DNA of 35,334 nt from Rhodospirillales bacterium (GTDB lineage: Bacteria > Pseudomonadota > Alphaproteobacteria > Rhodospirillales > Casp-alpha2). The notes under the pieces were generated by a model that saw nothing but the letters and a program-made list of their open reading frames with translations, had not been told where the DNA came from and ran no database searches. The stretch is taken from assembly GCA_018662225.1 (NCBI GenBank), contig JABJGO010000046.1, positions 1 through 35,334 of the forward strand. The letters run 5' to 3'. Below are positions 1 through 7,853 of the stretch, piece after piece (positions within the stretch are counted from its first letter, which is position 1; every line of letters begins with the position of its first letter). The translations under genes and the position numbers were made by a program.

Positions 1-1152
1 GGCGAAGTCGTCCCCCAGGGCAAGGTGAAAATTGTTCAGCATCTGGAAGGCGGTATCATCGAAGAAATATTTGTTCGCGATGGTGATACTGTTTCTGCCG
101 GTGATCCGCTTATGCATCTGGATCTGGGGTCTGGTGGTACCAATATCGAAGAGCTAAAGGTTCGCGTGGATAACGCGTTGCTGGTGAATGCCAGACTGAA
201 TGCTGAGGCCACAGGTGACTTGCTTGAATTTCCAGATGATGTGGCAGAACGTCGCCCGAGTATGGTGGCGACACAACGCCAGACCTATGAAGCAAGGATC
301 AGTGAGCTGGATTCCTCTCTGGGTATTTTGCGCGATCAGATGCGCCAGAAGGAGCTGGAAGTGGACGAATTGTCGGCGCAGAAAAAAGCTATCGCCCGGA
401 ATTTCAAATTGGCTGGAGAACGACTGGAGCTATCGGCATCGCTGTTGCAGGAAGGCCTGACAGCCCGAATGGAGCATTTGGAGCTGGAGGCCGAGGTGGA
501 GAGCCTTCAGGGTGAGTTGGAGAGCATCAACCAATCTATCCCCCGCGCCGAATCAGCGGTGGCAGAATCTCAAGGACGTATCGAAGAAGCTGAGCGACGG
601 TTCCGCCGTGAAGCCAAGGAAGAGCTTGGCGAAAACCAGCAAAGCATGAACCGGGTTCAGGAGTTGTTGGGGCAAGCTAATCAACAGGGCGTGCGCGCCG
701 AAATTAAAAGCCCTGCTGACGGGATCGTGCAAAATCTATTATACAATTCGATCGGTGGTGTGGTGCGACCGGGAGAGGCAATTTTGGAAATTGTGCCAAC
801 CGGCGAAGCACTGGTTATTGAGGCTCGTCTCAATCCGACAGATCGCGGATACGTGGAACTGGACCAGTTTGCACTGGTGAAAATCTCTACATACGACTTC
901 GCCCGCTATGGTGGGCTTGATGGCAAGGTCATTTCGGTGGCCCCCGATTCCAGTACCGATGAAAATGGGGAGCCGTATTTCAACGTTATTATCGAAACTG
1001 ATCGCAGCTATCTTGGCGCTGTGGAGGGCGAGTTACCGATCACGCCGGGCATGCAGGCGACTGTCGATATCAAAACGGGAACGCGCTCAGTCGTTGAGTA
1101 TTTGATCAAACCGGTTCTTAAATTGCAGCATGAAGCATTTCGCGAGCGATGA
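1..1152 (+). CDS. HlyD-family type I secretion membrane fusion protein, 5'-truncated by the window edge
   Basis: The frame is open from base 1 and starts inside the protein with GEVVPQGKVKIVQHLEGG, the lipoyl/biotinyl-like strand that follows the single N-terminal membrane helix in HlyD/PrsE adaptors. The GTG at 25 is therefore internal. The 383 residues seen comprise that first lipoyl half, a long Glu/Gln/Arg-rich coiled coil (about residues 85-220), the second lipoyl half (EIKSPADGIVQNLL) and a C-terminal beta-barrel ending in a PVLKLQHEAFRER tail typical of RTX-type adaptors. Such proteins link an inner-membrane ABC exporter to a TolC-like outer-membrane channel. The ABC partner would be expected upstream, outside the window. 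The family is clear; the substrate is unknown. Confidence 0.9.
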   Translation, partial: GEVVPQGKVKIVQHLEGGIIEEIFVRDGDTVSAGDPLMHLDLGSGGTNIEELKVRVDNALLVNARLNAEATGDLLEFPDDVAERRPSMVATQRQTYEARISELDSSLGILRDQMRQKELEVDELSAQKKAIARNFKLAGERLELSASLLQEGLTARMEHLELEAEVESLQGELESINQSIPRAESAVAESQGRIEEAERRFRREAKEELGENQQSMNRVQELLGQANQQGVRAEIKSPADGIVQNLLYNSIGGVVRPGEAILEIVPTGEALVIEARLNPTDRGYVELDQFALVKISTYDFARYGGLDGKVISVAPDSSTDENGEPYFNVIIETDRSYLGAVEGELPITPGMQATVDIKTGTRSVVEYLIKPVLKLQHEAFRER

Positions 1153-1204
1153 TTCCAGCCGAATGCACACATGTTCTAAAAGAAACTCAGTCTTTTTAAG
1201 TCTT

Positions 1205-1232
1205 TTGCAATACATATCCCGTTAACTATACT
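1205..1232 (+). promoter_or_regulatory. candidate sigma-70 promoter for motA-motB
   Basis: TTGCAA at 1205-1210 and TATACT at 1227-1232 are separated by 16 bases. They lie about 75 bases before the motA start, in the 155-base gap after the HlyD gene. No convincing sigma-28 flagellar element was seen. This is inferred from consensus matches only. Confidence 0.45.
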
Positions 1233-1307
1233 CGCAGTAACCGAATCGGTTTAGTGCATTTGATGGTCATGGGGACCTGAAACTGACCCAGGGGGTTAAC
1301 GGAACAC

Positions 1308-2102
1308 ATGTCGTTTGCGACCATCATTGCACTAATCTTGGCTTTCGGGTTGTTCCTGGGCTCTATTGTCATCAGTACCGACAACTATTTAATCTTTGTC
1401 AGCGGTGCCAGCTTCGTCATGGTTGTTGGAGGTACGTTGGCCGCCACATTTATATCTTACGAGCCACGTTATGTGTTTCTGGCGCTGAAGCTTATATACC
1501 GCATTGCCTTTTCTCCCAAGATTGGCCGTAACGTTCTGAAAACCGAAGTGGGTCGGATCATCAAGTGGGCATACACGGTTCAGAAAAAGGGCCTGCCTGC
1601 TTTGGAGGCTGACACCAAGAAAGTCGTTCGTGGAGATCGCTTCCTGAAATTTGGCATCGATATGGTGATCAGTGGCTATACTGGCGATGAGGTCCGTGGG
1701 ATTTTGACCAACACCATCGAGACGACCTATGGCCGAAACACCGTACAGGTGAACATTCTGAAGAACATGGGGGCGGCGGCGCCCGCGTTTGGCATGATCG
1801 GAACGCTGGTTGGCTTGATTATTATGCTCGACAGTATGGGTGGTGACCCGTCCAGTTTGGGTAAAGGTCTGGCCGTCGCTTTGTTGACGACGCTGTACGG
1901 TGTTATTTTCGCGCGACTTATTTTGATTCCGGTGGCTGATAAGGTGCACCAGCGCGAACAGATTGTCCGGTTTCGAAACATGCTGCTGGCCGAAGGTCTT
2001 GGTCTGCTGGCCGATCGCCGGAACCCGCGGTTTATCCAGGATAAAATGAACAGTTACCTCGACCCGGCAATTCACTTCAATATCGACAAGATGAAGAAGT
2101 AA
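1308..2102 (+). CDS. motA: MotA/PomA-type flagellar motor stator protein
   Basis: At 264 residues this has the size and layout of PomA/MotA. Two N-terminal membrane helices (about 1-23 and 28-50) precede a large cytoplasmic loop (about 52-152), then two more helices (about 156-177 and 184-207). The third helix region reads MGAAAPAFGMIGTLVGLI and the fourth contains ALLTTLYGV, the conserved pore-lining signatures of the family. MotA and MotB form the inner-membrane ion channel that drives flagellar rotation. The next gene, 40 bases downstream, is the MotB partner, which supports this over an ExbB/TolQ role. No other flagellar genes are visible, so this is a stator pair standing alone. Whether protons or sodium power it cannot be read from sequence. 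Confidence 0.9.
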   Translation: MSFATIIALILAFGLFLGSIVISTDNYLIFVSGASFVMVVGGTLAATFISYEPRYVFLALKLIYRIAFSPKIGRNVLKTEVGRIIKWAYTVQKKGLPALEADTKKVVRGDRFLKFGIDMVISGYTGDEVRGILTNTIETTYGRNTVQVNILKNMGAAAPAFGMIGTLVGLIIMLDSMGGDPSSLGKGLAVALLTTLYGVIFARLILIPVADKVHQREQIVRFRNMLLAEGLGLLADRRNPRFIQDKMNSYLDPAIHFNIDKMKK

Positions 2103-2142
2103 TTCTTCAGCCTATCGTCTTTGTTAAGGGCAGAAAAAACGA

Positions 2143-2943
2143 ATGGCCGAATTTGAGCCCCCCAGTGAAGATTGGCTAACCACCTATGCGGACGCCATCA
2201 CGCTGCTGATGGCGTTCTTTGTCATGCTATTGACCTTTGCTGAGTTCGATATACCGGCCTATCAGGAAGCCGTTGCGGGTATCGCTGAAGAAATTGGCGG
2301 CAATTCAAAAGCGGCCAGCCCCATCACGGAAATGCAAATCGAAATCCAGGACGTCATGCTTGAAATGGATGCCAACCAGGTGGTTGACGTTCGCAAGGAT
2401 GATAAAGGCGTGGTGATTGATCTGGCATCCGGCGCATTCTTCAACAGTGGCACGGCGGATGTTCGCGCCGCGGCAATCCCTGTCTTGGAAAACATCGTCA
2501 AAGTGATCAACGCCCCCAACTACGATTTTTATACAATTGAGGCTGAAGGCCACACCGATGATGATCCCATATCCACAAAGCGGTATCCGTCCAATTGGGA
2601 ACTGTCGGCTGGCCGAGCCTCGGCCATCGTGCGGGTCTTTGCCACGTCAGGCATTTCGCCGGGGCGTATGAAAGCGTCCGGTTACGCGGAAACGCAGCCC
2701 AAGGTGCCGAACAGAAATCTGGATGGCACAGCCATCCTGGAGAACCAGTCGGTGAACCGGCGGATTACGATTCACGTCATCCCCATGTCACTGAAGATGA
2801 AAGCCAAATACGAAACCGCTATGTTGGAAGCGGCCAAGCTTAGGGAAATGCAGGAAGAAGCAGCAAACCCCGAAGAAGAGGTCGAGCCTACCTCAGCAGA
2901 TCCTGGTGCAGTGTCTGTATTCGATGGTCAGGAAACTCAGTAA
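2143..2943 (+). CDS. motB: MotB-type stator protein with OmpA-like peptidoglycan-binding domain
   Basis: This 266-residue protein begins with a short cytoplasmic segment and one membrane helix (about 12-33). The helix carries the essential ion-binding aspartate D17 in TYADAITLLMAFFVMLL, equivalent to D32 of E. coli MotB. A linker follows, then an OmpA/MotB C-terminal domain (about 105-215) with the EGHTDDDP and WELSAGRA motifs that bind peptidoglycan. The last roughly 35 residues are Glu/Pro-rich and probably disordered. It anchors the MotA ring to the cell wall. It sits 40 bases behind motA with an AAGGG ribosome-binding site and is surely co-transcribed. It converges on the MBL gene. Confidence 0.92.
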   Translation: MAEFEPPSEDWLTTYADAITLLMAFFVMLLTFAEFDIPAYQEAVAGIAEEIGGNSKAASPITEMQIEIQDVMLEMDANQVVDVRKDDKGVVIDLASGAFFNSGTADVRAAAIPVLENIVKVINAPNYDFYTIEAEGHTDDDPISTKRYPSNWELSAGRASAIVRVFATSGISPGRMKASGYAETQPKVPNRNLDGTAILENQSVNRRITIHVIPMSLKMKAKYETAMLEAAKLREMQEEAANPEEEVEPTSADPGAVSVFDGQETQ

Positions 2944-2968
2944 AAACGACTGGACGTCACAAAGTCGT
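2942..2968 (-). terminator. weak intrinsic terminator of the MBL-fold gene
   Basis: On the minus strand ACGACT and AGTCGT form a 6-bp stem with an 11-base loop, followed directly by TTTTTA. The first arm overlaps the MBL stop codon. It lies in the 24-base convergent gap with motB. The stem is short, so efficiency is uncertain. Confidence 0.4.
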
Positions 2969-3816
2969 CACAGATTATCAATGGCGTCCAGATCATACAT
3001 ATCAATGCACATACCTTCGCGTGATACAAAGGTGCCGGGCCATACAGCCTTGGCATCAATAGCAATCTGATCCATGAAGTCATCGTAGTGATCCGGTTCG
3101 TGGTGGAAGATCGCCAGGCGTTTGACGTCGGCTTCCATACACAGCCTCACACCCTCGTTCCATGTTGAATGCCCCCACCCGATTTTGCTGGGGAATTCTT
3201 CTTCGGTATAGGTGCAATCATAAATGACAAGGTCGGCATCTTTGATGATGTTAAAGACGTTCATATCCGTTTCGCCAATAACGTGTTCTGTGTCGGTCAC
3301 GTAAACAACCGAAAGACCATCAAATTCAATGCGATAAGCGGTGGCGTCATTGGGGTGCCGTAACGGGGCCGTGCGTACGTGAACCTTGTCAGTCAGATCA
3401 AATGACTTGCCGGCATCGAAATCGTTAAAGTTAATTTGCGCAACCATGGCTTCGAGGGGAACCGGGAACATGGGATTGTCCATTTGTGCGGACAAAACAT
3501 TCTCCACACCACCTTTGTCATTCAGGTGGCCCGCCAAAATTTCGATTTTGAGATCCTTGTTGTAAGCAGGAGCGAAGAATGGAAATCCGTTGATATGGTC
3601 CCAATGGGTATGGGTCAGCAGAATGTGGAAGTCTTCTGCGCCGGATTTGAGCATTTCGTTGCCTAATTGACGAATCCCGGTGCCTGCATCAAGGATGATG
3701 CGATAGCCATCGGCTACCACTTCAATACAACTGGTATTACCCCCATAGCGCATATGGGCCGGTGACGCGCAGGCGATACTCCCTCTCACGCCCCAAAATT
3801 TGACACTAAATGTCAT
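2968..3816 (-). CDS. MBL-fold metallo-hydrolase, PhnP/RNase Z-like group (COG1235 type)
   Basis: The 282-residue protein opens with FWGVRGSIACASP and RYGGNTSC, characteristic of the COG1235-type beta-lactamase-fold hydrolases. Metal ligands are visible: HTHWDH (H69, H71, D73, H74), H154 in LRHP, D175 in VTDTEH, and H238/H239 in FHHEPDH. These would hold two metal ions, usually zinc. Relatives cleave phosphodiester bonds, for example cyclic phosphates or RNA 3' ends, but the substrate here cannot be told. No signal peptide is seen, so it is probably cytoplasmic. It is a single-gene unit on the minus strand. A cyclic-nucleotide phosphodiesterase role is conceivable because a cyclase gene lies 4 kb away, but nothing in the sequence proves it. 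Confidence 0.85.
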   Translation of the reverse strand: MTFSVKFWGVRGSIACASPAHMRYGGNTSCIEVVADGYRIILDAGTGIRQLGNEMLKSGAEDFHILLTHTHWDHINGFPFFAPAYNKDLKIEILAGHLNDKGGVENVLSAQMDNPMFPVPLEAMVAQINFNDFDAGKSFDLTDKVHVRTAPLRHPNDATAYRIEFDGLSVVYVTDTEHVIGETDMNVFNIIKDADLVIYDCTYTEEEFPSKIGWGHSTWNEGVRLCMEADVKRLAIFHHEPDHYDDFMDQIAIDAKAVWPGTFVSREGMCIDMYDLDAIDNL

Positions 3817-4136
3817 ATTGCCGCTAACTCGTTATTATTATCGTTCAGTCGTCTTCTCTGGGCGAATTATCGATGTGCTGCTTTGAGATAAAAACAAGTC
3901 CATCCAAGTTCGAAAACCAAGCCCGTTTCCCGCTCAGTCTGAACTTTTGTTTGCACAGATACAACCGGGAACTGGCCCAAGCCCCTGATACTCTCTTCAT
4001 AGCATAAATTGATGGAACATCTAAATAAAATTGGAACACTTCCCACCAACGTAGCAGAAAATTACACAGTGTAGGCGTGACTATTCCGCTATTCTTGGGC
4101 TTGTTTAACCCTTATGATTTATTCAGCGACAGAAAT
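3817..4136. other. 320-base intergenic stretch without a convincing gene
   Basis: This lies between the divergent MBL gene and the lipoprotein gene. Short frames exist on the minus strand (3845-4039 and 3867-4049), but they overlap each other, lack a recognisable domain and show no good ribosome-binding site. The stretch next to 3816 is AT-rich (GATAATAATAA on the minus strand), which may supply a -10 element for the MBL gene. Confidence 0.4.
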
Positions 4137-4778
4137 ATGGGTTTATCCACTATGACAGCCTTCCTCAAATGCCGATCCTCACTGGTTTTGCTGATATGCA
4201 GTATTGGGTTGTCAGGCTGTTTCATGCCGGTGCGCTTTGATGCAGAAATCGAGGTTACCCGGACCGGTTATTACTCCATGATTTTTGATGGCTATATCGC
4301 CAAAGTGCCGCTTTTTGATGATGTGGTGAAGCAAAAACTCAACGAGATTGAAGAGGCAGAAAAGGCTGAAATACTGGTGAAATCGTTAGTGGTCGACCCG
4401 TCAATAACAGAGGCCAGCTACTACAAAAATGGTATATTCAAGGTTCACTGGGAAAAGCAGGGTGATCTTCTGAAATCCAAGTTCATCGCCTTTCTTCGCC
4501 GCAACGAAAATATGCTGAGCCTGTGGTACGTTAAGACCGACGGAAAAGTGCATCTGGCCGGTGCTCGGGCCGGTCAGGATCAGCGCAAGCAGCTCCGTGA
4601 CCTGGGTCTGGATATGATGGGTGAGGTCAGATTGATCACCGATGCCACGGTTGTTGGCCACAACGCCGATGTGGTTAAGGAGTGGCCCAAAAAAGGTCCA
4701 AAATTTCAGATGTATACCTGGAAAATCGTCAACATCTTCACACCTTCGCCCAGTTTGACGATTCAGCTGCACGAATAA
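4137..4778 (+). CDS. putative outer-membrane lipoprotein of unknown function
   Basis: I do not recognise the family. The N-terminus has a basic residue pair, a hydrophobic stretch and the lipobox LSGC. Cleavage would leave C28 (numbered from the ATG at 4137) as the lipidated residue. The next residue is Phe, not Asp, so sorting to the outer membrane is expected. The mature part is about 186 residues, mixed alpha/beta in feel, with no repeats or cysteines. The frame can be read from GTG 4077, but that would add 20 residues ahead of a normal signal peptide. ATG 4137 and ATG 4152 are both better starts, and neither has a strong ribosome-binding site. It stands alone, convergent with the dehydrogenase gene. 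Confidence 0.7.
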   Translation: MGLSTMTAFLKCRSSLVLLICSIGLSGCFMPVRFDAEIEVTRTGYYSMIFDGYIAKVPLFDDVVKQKLNEIEEAEKAEILVKSLVVDPSITEASYYKNGIFKVHWEKQGDLLKSKFIAFLRRNENMLSLWYVKTDGKVHLAGARAGQDQRKQLRDLGLDMMGEVRLITDATVVGHNADVVKEWPKKGPKFQMYTWKIVNIFTPSPSLTIQLHE

Positions 4779-4802
4779 TACGGCGGACACTGATCACCGA
4801 TC

Positions 4803-4843
4803 AAAAATTTAAAGGGGGCACAAACCAGATTGTCTGCGCCCCC
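4803..4843 (-). terminator. intrinsic terminator of the phosphatase-dehydrogenase pair
   Basis: On the minus strand GGGGGC (4838-4843) pairs with GCCCCC (4814-4819), followed by TTTAAATTTTTG. It lies 19 bases after the dehydrogenase stop codon. The opposite side lacks a T-run, so it mainly serves the minus strand. Confidence 0.7.
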
Positions 4844-4861
4844 AAATCCTATTTAACGGTA

Positions 4862-5722
4862 CTACTTCAGGCGCGTCAGCAGCGACGACGTATCCCAGCG
4901 GCCGCCGCCGTTGTTCTGTACTTCTGAGTAAAATTGATCGACCAGTGCCGTAACCGGTAACAGGGCGCCGTTGTTCTTGGCTTCGCTCATGGCGATACCC
5001 AAATCTTTACGCATCCAGTCAACGGCAAAGCCGTGCTCGAAATGATCATCGATCATAGTTTCGTGGCGGTTGACCATTTGCCACGACCCGGCGGCGCCTT
5101 CGGCCAGGACGGCAATCGTTTCGCGCATATCAAGGCCGGCTTTGGTGCCAAAGGCGATACCCTCGGCCAAACCCTGTACAAGACCGGCAATACAGATCTG
5201 GTTGACCATTTTGGCCAGTTGGCCGCTGCCGCAATCGCCCAGCAACTGATGCTTGCGTGCGTAGCAGTCGATGACGGGGATTGAACGATCATAATCCGTC
5301 TGTTCACCACCAATCATGATGGTGAGCACGCCGTTTTCGGCACCGGCCTGACCGCCCGATACAGGGGCGTCGATAAAGCCGATCCCCTTTTCCTTGGCTG
5401 CGGTCGATATCTTACGCGCGACCTCGGCTGAGGCCGTGGTGTGATCGATCAGCAACGTGCCCTCACCCATACCGGCGAGAACACCCATATCGCCGTAGGT
5501 GACGCTGCGCAAATCATCATCATTACCCACACACATGCACACCACATCAGCACCTTTAGCGGCTTCAGCGGGTGTTTCAGCATAGCTGCCACCGTGTTCG
5601 TCGGCCCATTTTTTGGCTTTTGCGGTGGTACGGTTGTAAACGGTGACTTCGTGACCACCCTTTACCAGATGTCCGGCCATGGGGTAGCCCATAACGCCTA
5701 GACCGATAAATGCCGTTTTCAT
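4862..5722 (-). CDS. NAD(P)-dependent beta-hydroxyacid dehydrogenase (3-hydroxyisobutyrate dehydrogenase family)
   Basis: At 286 residues this matches the 3-hydroxyisobutyrate / tartronate semialdehyde reductase / glyoxylate reductase family. The N-terminal Rossmann motif is GLGVMGYPMA (7-16). The substrate-binding DAPVSGGQAGAENG lies at 118-131. The catalytic lysine is K171 in GSGQLAKMVNQ, with N174 beside it. Members oxidise short beta-hydroxyacids, or run the reverse reaction, with NAD(H) or NADP(H). Exact substrate is not readable; valine catabolism or semialdehyde detoxification are the usual roles. It starts 21 bases after the upstream phosphatase gene, so the two are probably one transcript. 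Confidence 0.88.
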   Translation of the reverse strand: MKTAFIGLGVMGYPMAGHLVKGGHEVTVYNRTTAKAKKWADEHGGSYAETPAEAAKGADVVCMCVGNDDDLRSVTYGDMGVLAGMGEGTLLIDHTTASAEVARKISTAAKEKGIGFIDAPVSGGQAGAENGVLTIMIGGEQTDYDRSIPVIDCYARKHQLLGDCGSGQLAKMVNQICIAGLVQGLAEGIAFGTKAGLDMRETIAVLAEGAAGSWQMVNRHETMIDDHFEHGFAVDWMRKDLGIAMSEAKNNGALLPVTALVDQFYSEVQNNGGGRWDTSSLLTRLK

Positions 5723-5743
5723 ATGTATGTCCTCTTCAATTCT

Positions 5744-6586
5744 TTATGTCTTCCATAGCAAGTCCCGAAGACTTAGCCACGATTGATAATCCGGTGCCAT
5801 CATCAGGTAGCCTTCTGGCATGCCCTGTGATGAGAGTAGTGCCGCGTCATAGTGGCTCTCATCCTCCAGAAACGCGGCATGGTAACCTGCCTCGGTTGCG
5901 ATCAAAACACCAGCCGAATGATCCCATGGTTTCAGCCGAATACCGTACTGCAGGAACTGAATTTCACCTTGCGCCAAGGCCATGTATTCCTGGCCGCAGC
6001 AACGCAACCGGGCGTTAAGTGTGGGCAGGTCTGATTGATGGGCGGTTACCAATGCCTGATGGCGTTTACTCAGGCTGGTACCAAGGGATCCTCGAAGGTG
6101 TCCAAGCGACTTATCCGCTCCCTGCGCCCCAAGCCTTTTGTCGTTACCCCATACGCCCTGCCCCAGTTGAGCTGAAATCATCACATCGCGGACCGGATCA
6201 TAAATCCATGCGGCCTGTGTTATGCAGTTCAATCGAAAACTGATGATAATGGCAAAGTGCGGATTACACTTGGTGTAATTTTTCGTACCGTCGAGGGGAT
6301 CAATAACCCAAACGGGCCCCGGGGCGCTGAGCAATTCGATGAGGGAGGGATCGTCTTCGAACGATTCTTCGCCCAAGGCTTGTGAGCCGGGCACCAGGTC
6401 GGTTAATTGCTGAATGAGCTGCTTTTCTGCGGCCAAATCAATCTCTGTTACCACTTCACCGGGTCGTTTTTCATATACCTGATGATCGGAGAGTGCCTGA
6501 AATGCGGGCATGATAATGTCACGGGCAACACGCCGGATAATGTGGCTGACGTTATCTGGGGACGGTACTGGGGATGTCATTGGCAT
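5744..6586 (-). CDS. inositol monophosphatase-family phosphatase (IMPase/CysQ/FBPase-like)
   Basis: This 280-residue protein shows the full metal-dependent phosphatase signature: D50 in VVTEIDLAAE, the GEES loop (72-75), DPLDGT (96-101) and WDHSAG (221-226). These bind two or three Mg ions that activate water on a phosphate monoester. Family members act on inositol phosphate, 3'-phosphoadenosine 5'-phosphate, fructose bisphosphate or histidinol phosphate. The sequence does not settle which. A few residues before the first helix are Pro/Ser-rich and probably flexible. It is the first gene of a minus-strand pair with the dehydrogenase and is divergent from the SDR gene across about 100 bases. 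Confidence 0.88.
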   Translation of the reverse strand: MPMTSPVPSPDNVSHIIRRVARDIIMPAFQALSDHQVYEKRPGEVVTEIDLAAEKQLIQQLTDLVPGSQALGEESFEDDPSLIELLSAPGPVWVIDPLDGTKNYTKCNPHFAIIISFRLNCITQAAWIYDPVRDVMISAQLGQGVWGNDKRLGAQGADKSLGHLRGSLGTSLSKRHQALVTAHQSDLPTLNARLRCCGQEYMALAQGEIQFLQYGIRLKPWDHSAGVLIATEAGYHAAFLEDESHYDAALLSSQGMPEGYLMMAPDYQSWLSLRDLLWKT

Positions 6587-6627
6587 AGTATCCGATCGTA
6601 ACAGCCATAGGCCGAATTCACCAACGC

Positions 6628-6656
6628 TTGTGCGTGACCGATGATACGGAGATAGT
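6628..6656 (+). promoter_or_regulatory. candidate promoter of the SDR gene
   Basis: TTGTGC (6628-6633) and GATAGT (6651-6656) are separated by 17 bases and lie 32 bases before the SDR start, in the divergent gap with the phosphatase gene. Both hexamers are only partial consensus matches. Confidence 0.3.
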
Positions 6657-6688
6657 TACCCATAACAATTTAGAAACAGGAGAGCCTC

Positions 6689-7465
6689 ATGGCAGGTGTT
6701 GCAGGACGCGTCGCATTGGTAACCGGTGCTGGTAGTGATGGTGGTATTGGCTTCGCCACGGCGCGGTTGTTGAAAGAAGCTGGTGCCCGCGTGGCCATAA
6801 CCTCGACCACGGACCGTATATTCGATCGCTTGAACGAATTACCCGGCGACAGCAGTGAGGCCTTCGCCGCACCAGCCGATTTGACGGAAACAGCGCAGGT
6901 AGAAAAACTGGTGTCTGATGCCACAGCCGCCCTCGGCCCAATCGACATCGTGGTCAACAACGCAGGCATGGTAGAGATCAGCCGGGATGAACCATCCGGG
7001 CATCTCCATTCAACCACAGACGAGGGCTGGCGTTATGGGCTGGATATTAACCTGACCAGCTCGTTTCTTGTGACCCGCGCCGTGCTGACAGGCATGATGG
7101 AACGCAATTATGGCCGCATCGTGCATATGTCGTCGGTTACAGGCCCCGTTGTGGGAATCCCCGGCAGCGCGGTTTATGGTGCCGCCAAGGCCGGTATGCT
7201 GGGCATGGCGAGATCGTTAGCCATTGAGGCCGGTCCCTATAATGTAACAGTGAATTGTATCGGACCGGGGTGGATCAAAACGCCGTCCAGTAGTGATGCC
7301 GAAATCGTTGCAGGTGGCTATACGCCAGCCGGGCGACCTGGCACACCGGATGAGATCGGTCACGTGGCTGTATTTCTGGCTAGTGAGGAATCCAGTTATG
7401 TCACCGGACAGCTCATTGTTGTGGATGGCGGCAATACCATACAGGAATATAAAGGGCCGCAGTAG
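6689..7465 (+). CDS. short-chain dehydrogenase/reductase (FabG-like SDR)
   Basis: The 258-residue protein is a classical SDR. The cofactor motif TGAGSDGGIG is at 12-21, NNAG at 90-93, the catalytic serine in HMSS (about 148-149), and YGAAK gives Y163 and K167. The C-terminal VTGQLIVVDGG is the usual last strand. These enzymes reduce or oxidise carbonyl/hydroxyl groups with NAD(P)H; 3-oxoacyl-ACP reductases and many sugar or steroid dehydrogenases look alike, so the substrate is open. The ATG at 6689 is preceded by a good AGGAG. The cofactor loop has an extra residue (GAGSDGGIG) compared with the common GxxxGIG, as seen in some alphaproteobacterial homologues. Confidence 0.88.
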   Translation: MAGVAGRVALVTGAGSDGGIGFATARLLKEAGARVAITSTTDRIFDRLNELPGDSSEAFAAPADLTETAQVEKLVSDATAALGPIDIVVNNAGMVEISRDEPSGHLHSTTDEGWRYGLDINLTSSFLVTRAVLTGMMERNYGRIVHMSSVTGPVVGIPGSAVYGAAKAGMLGMARSLAIEAGPYNVTVNCIGPGWIKTPSSSDAEIVAGGYTPAGRPGTPDEIGHVAVFLASEESSYVTGQLIVVDGGNTIQEYKGPQ

Positions 7466-7484
7466 AATTTCCTGAAATGTCTAA

Positions 7485-7853
7485 GACTCTTGAGTCAAGA
7501 TGTTGAAATGACTCATTGAAATCCTGTCGATTGACATTTCCAAGTCATAATTAAGCGCAACTTTTCTTGTTCCAGACTCTTGAATTAGACTCTTTGATGA
7601 ATAGTAAGTGGTTGATATAGTTGAAAATAAAGTAAGTTTCGAAAGAAAATTACAGCGCATCACAAAATAAATAAGCGACAATATTTAGACAGTAACGGTG
7701 CGACCTGTCACTATATAAAGTGTTTACCATAATATTATGAGTCCTGACACGTGAATGCCATATCCGTGGTATTTGACACACATGAGTTAAACAGTCTAAA
7801 CAAAGTGTTAACAAGTTTGGACAATTAACTTGGACTCTTAGGTCAGATGACTC
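7485..7853 (+). promoter_or_regulatory. AT-rich upstream region with eight GANTC sites and four GACTCTT repeats
   Basis: The 381-base gap between the SDR and the cyclase genes holds no gene. It is visibly richer in A and T than its neighbours. GACTC or GAGTC begins at 7485, 7492, 7510, 7575, 7588, 7739, 7833 and 7849; random sequence would give one or two. GACTCTT occurs at 7485, 7575, 7588 and 7833. GACTC-TT-GAGTC at 7485-7496 is an inverted repeat. GANTC is the target of the CcrM methyltransferase of Alphaproteobacteria. A perfect ATAATATTAT palindrome lies at 7729-7738. The cluster may be a set of methylation sites, or operators for the MerR-type protein encoded next. Confidence 0.55.
7773..7800 (+). 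promoter_or_regulatory. candidate promoter of the MerR-cyclase gene
   Basis: A perfect TTGACA at 7773-7778 is followed after 16 bases by TCTAAA (7795-7800), a partial -10 element, about 47 bases before the start codon. The spacing could also be read as 18 bases to TAAACA. The poor -10 element would fit an activator-dependent promoter. Confidence 0.4.

Noticed and set aside
1389-2075. A 228-codon minus-strand frame opposite motA
   Set aside because: The plus strand encodes an unmistakable MotA; the opposite frame has no domain and begins and ends within it.
3845-4049. Two overlapping short minus-strand frames (64 and 60 codons) upstream of the MBL gene
   Set aside because: They overlap in different frames, have no good ribosome-binding site and resemble no family; only one could be real and neither is supported.
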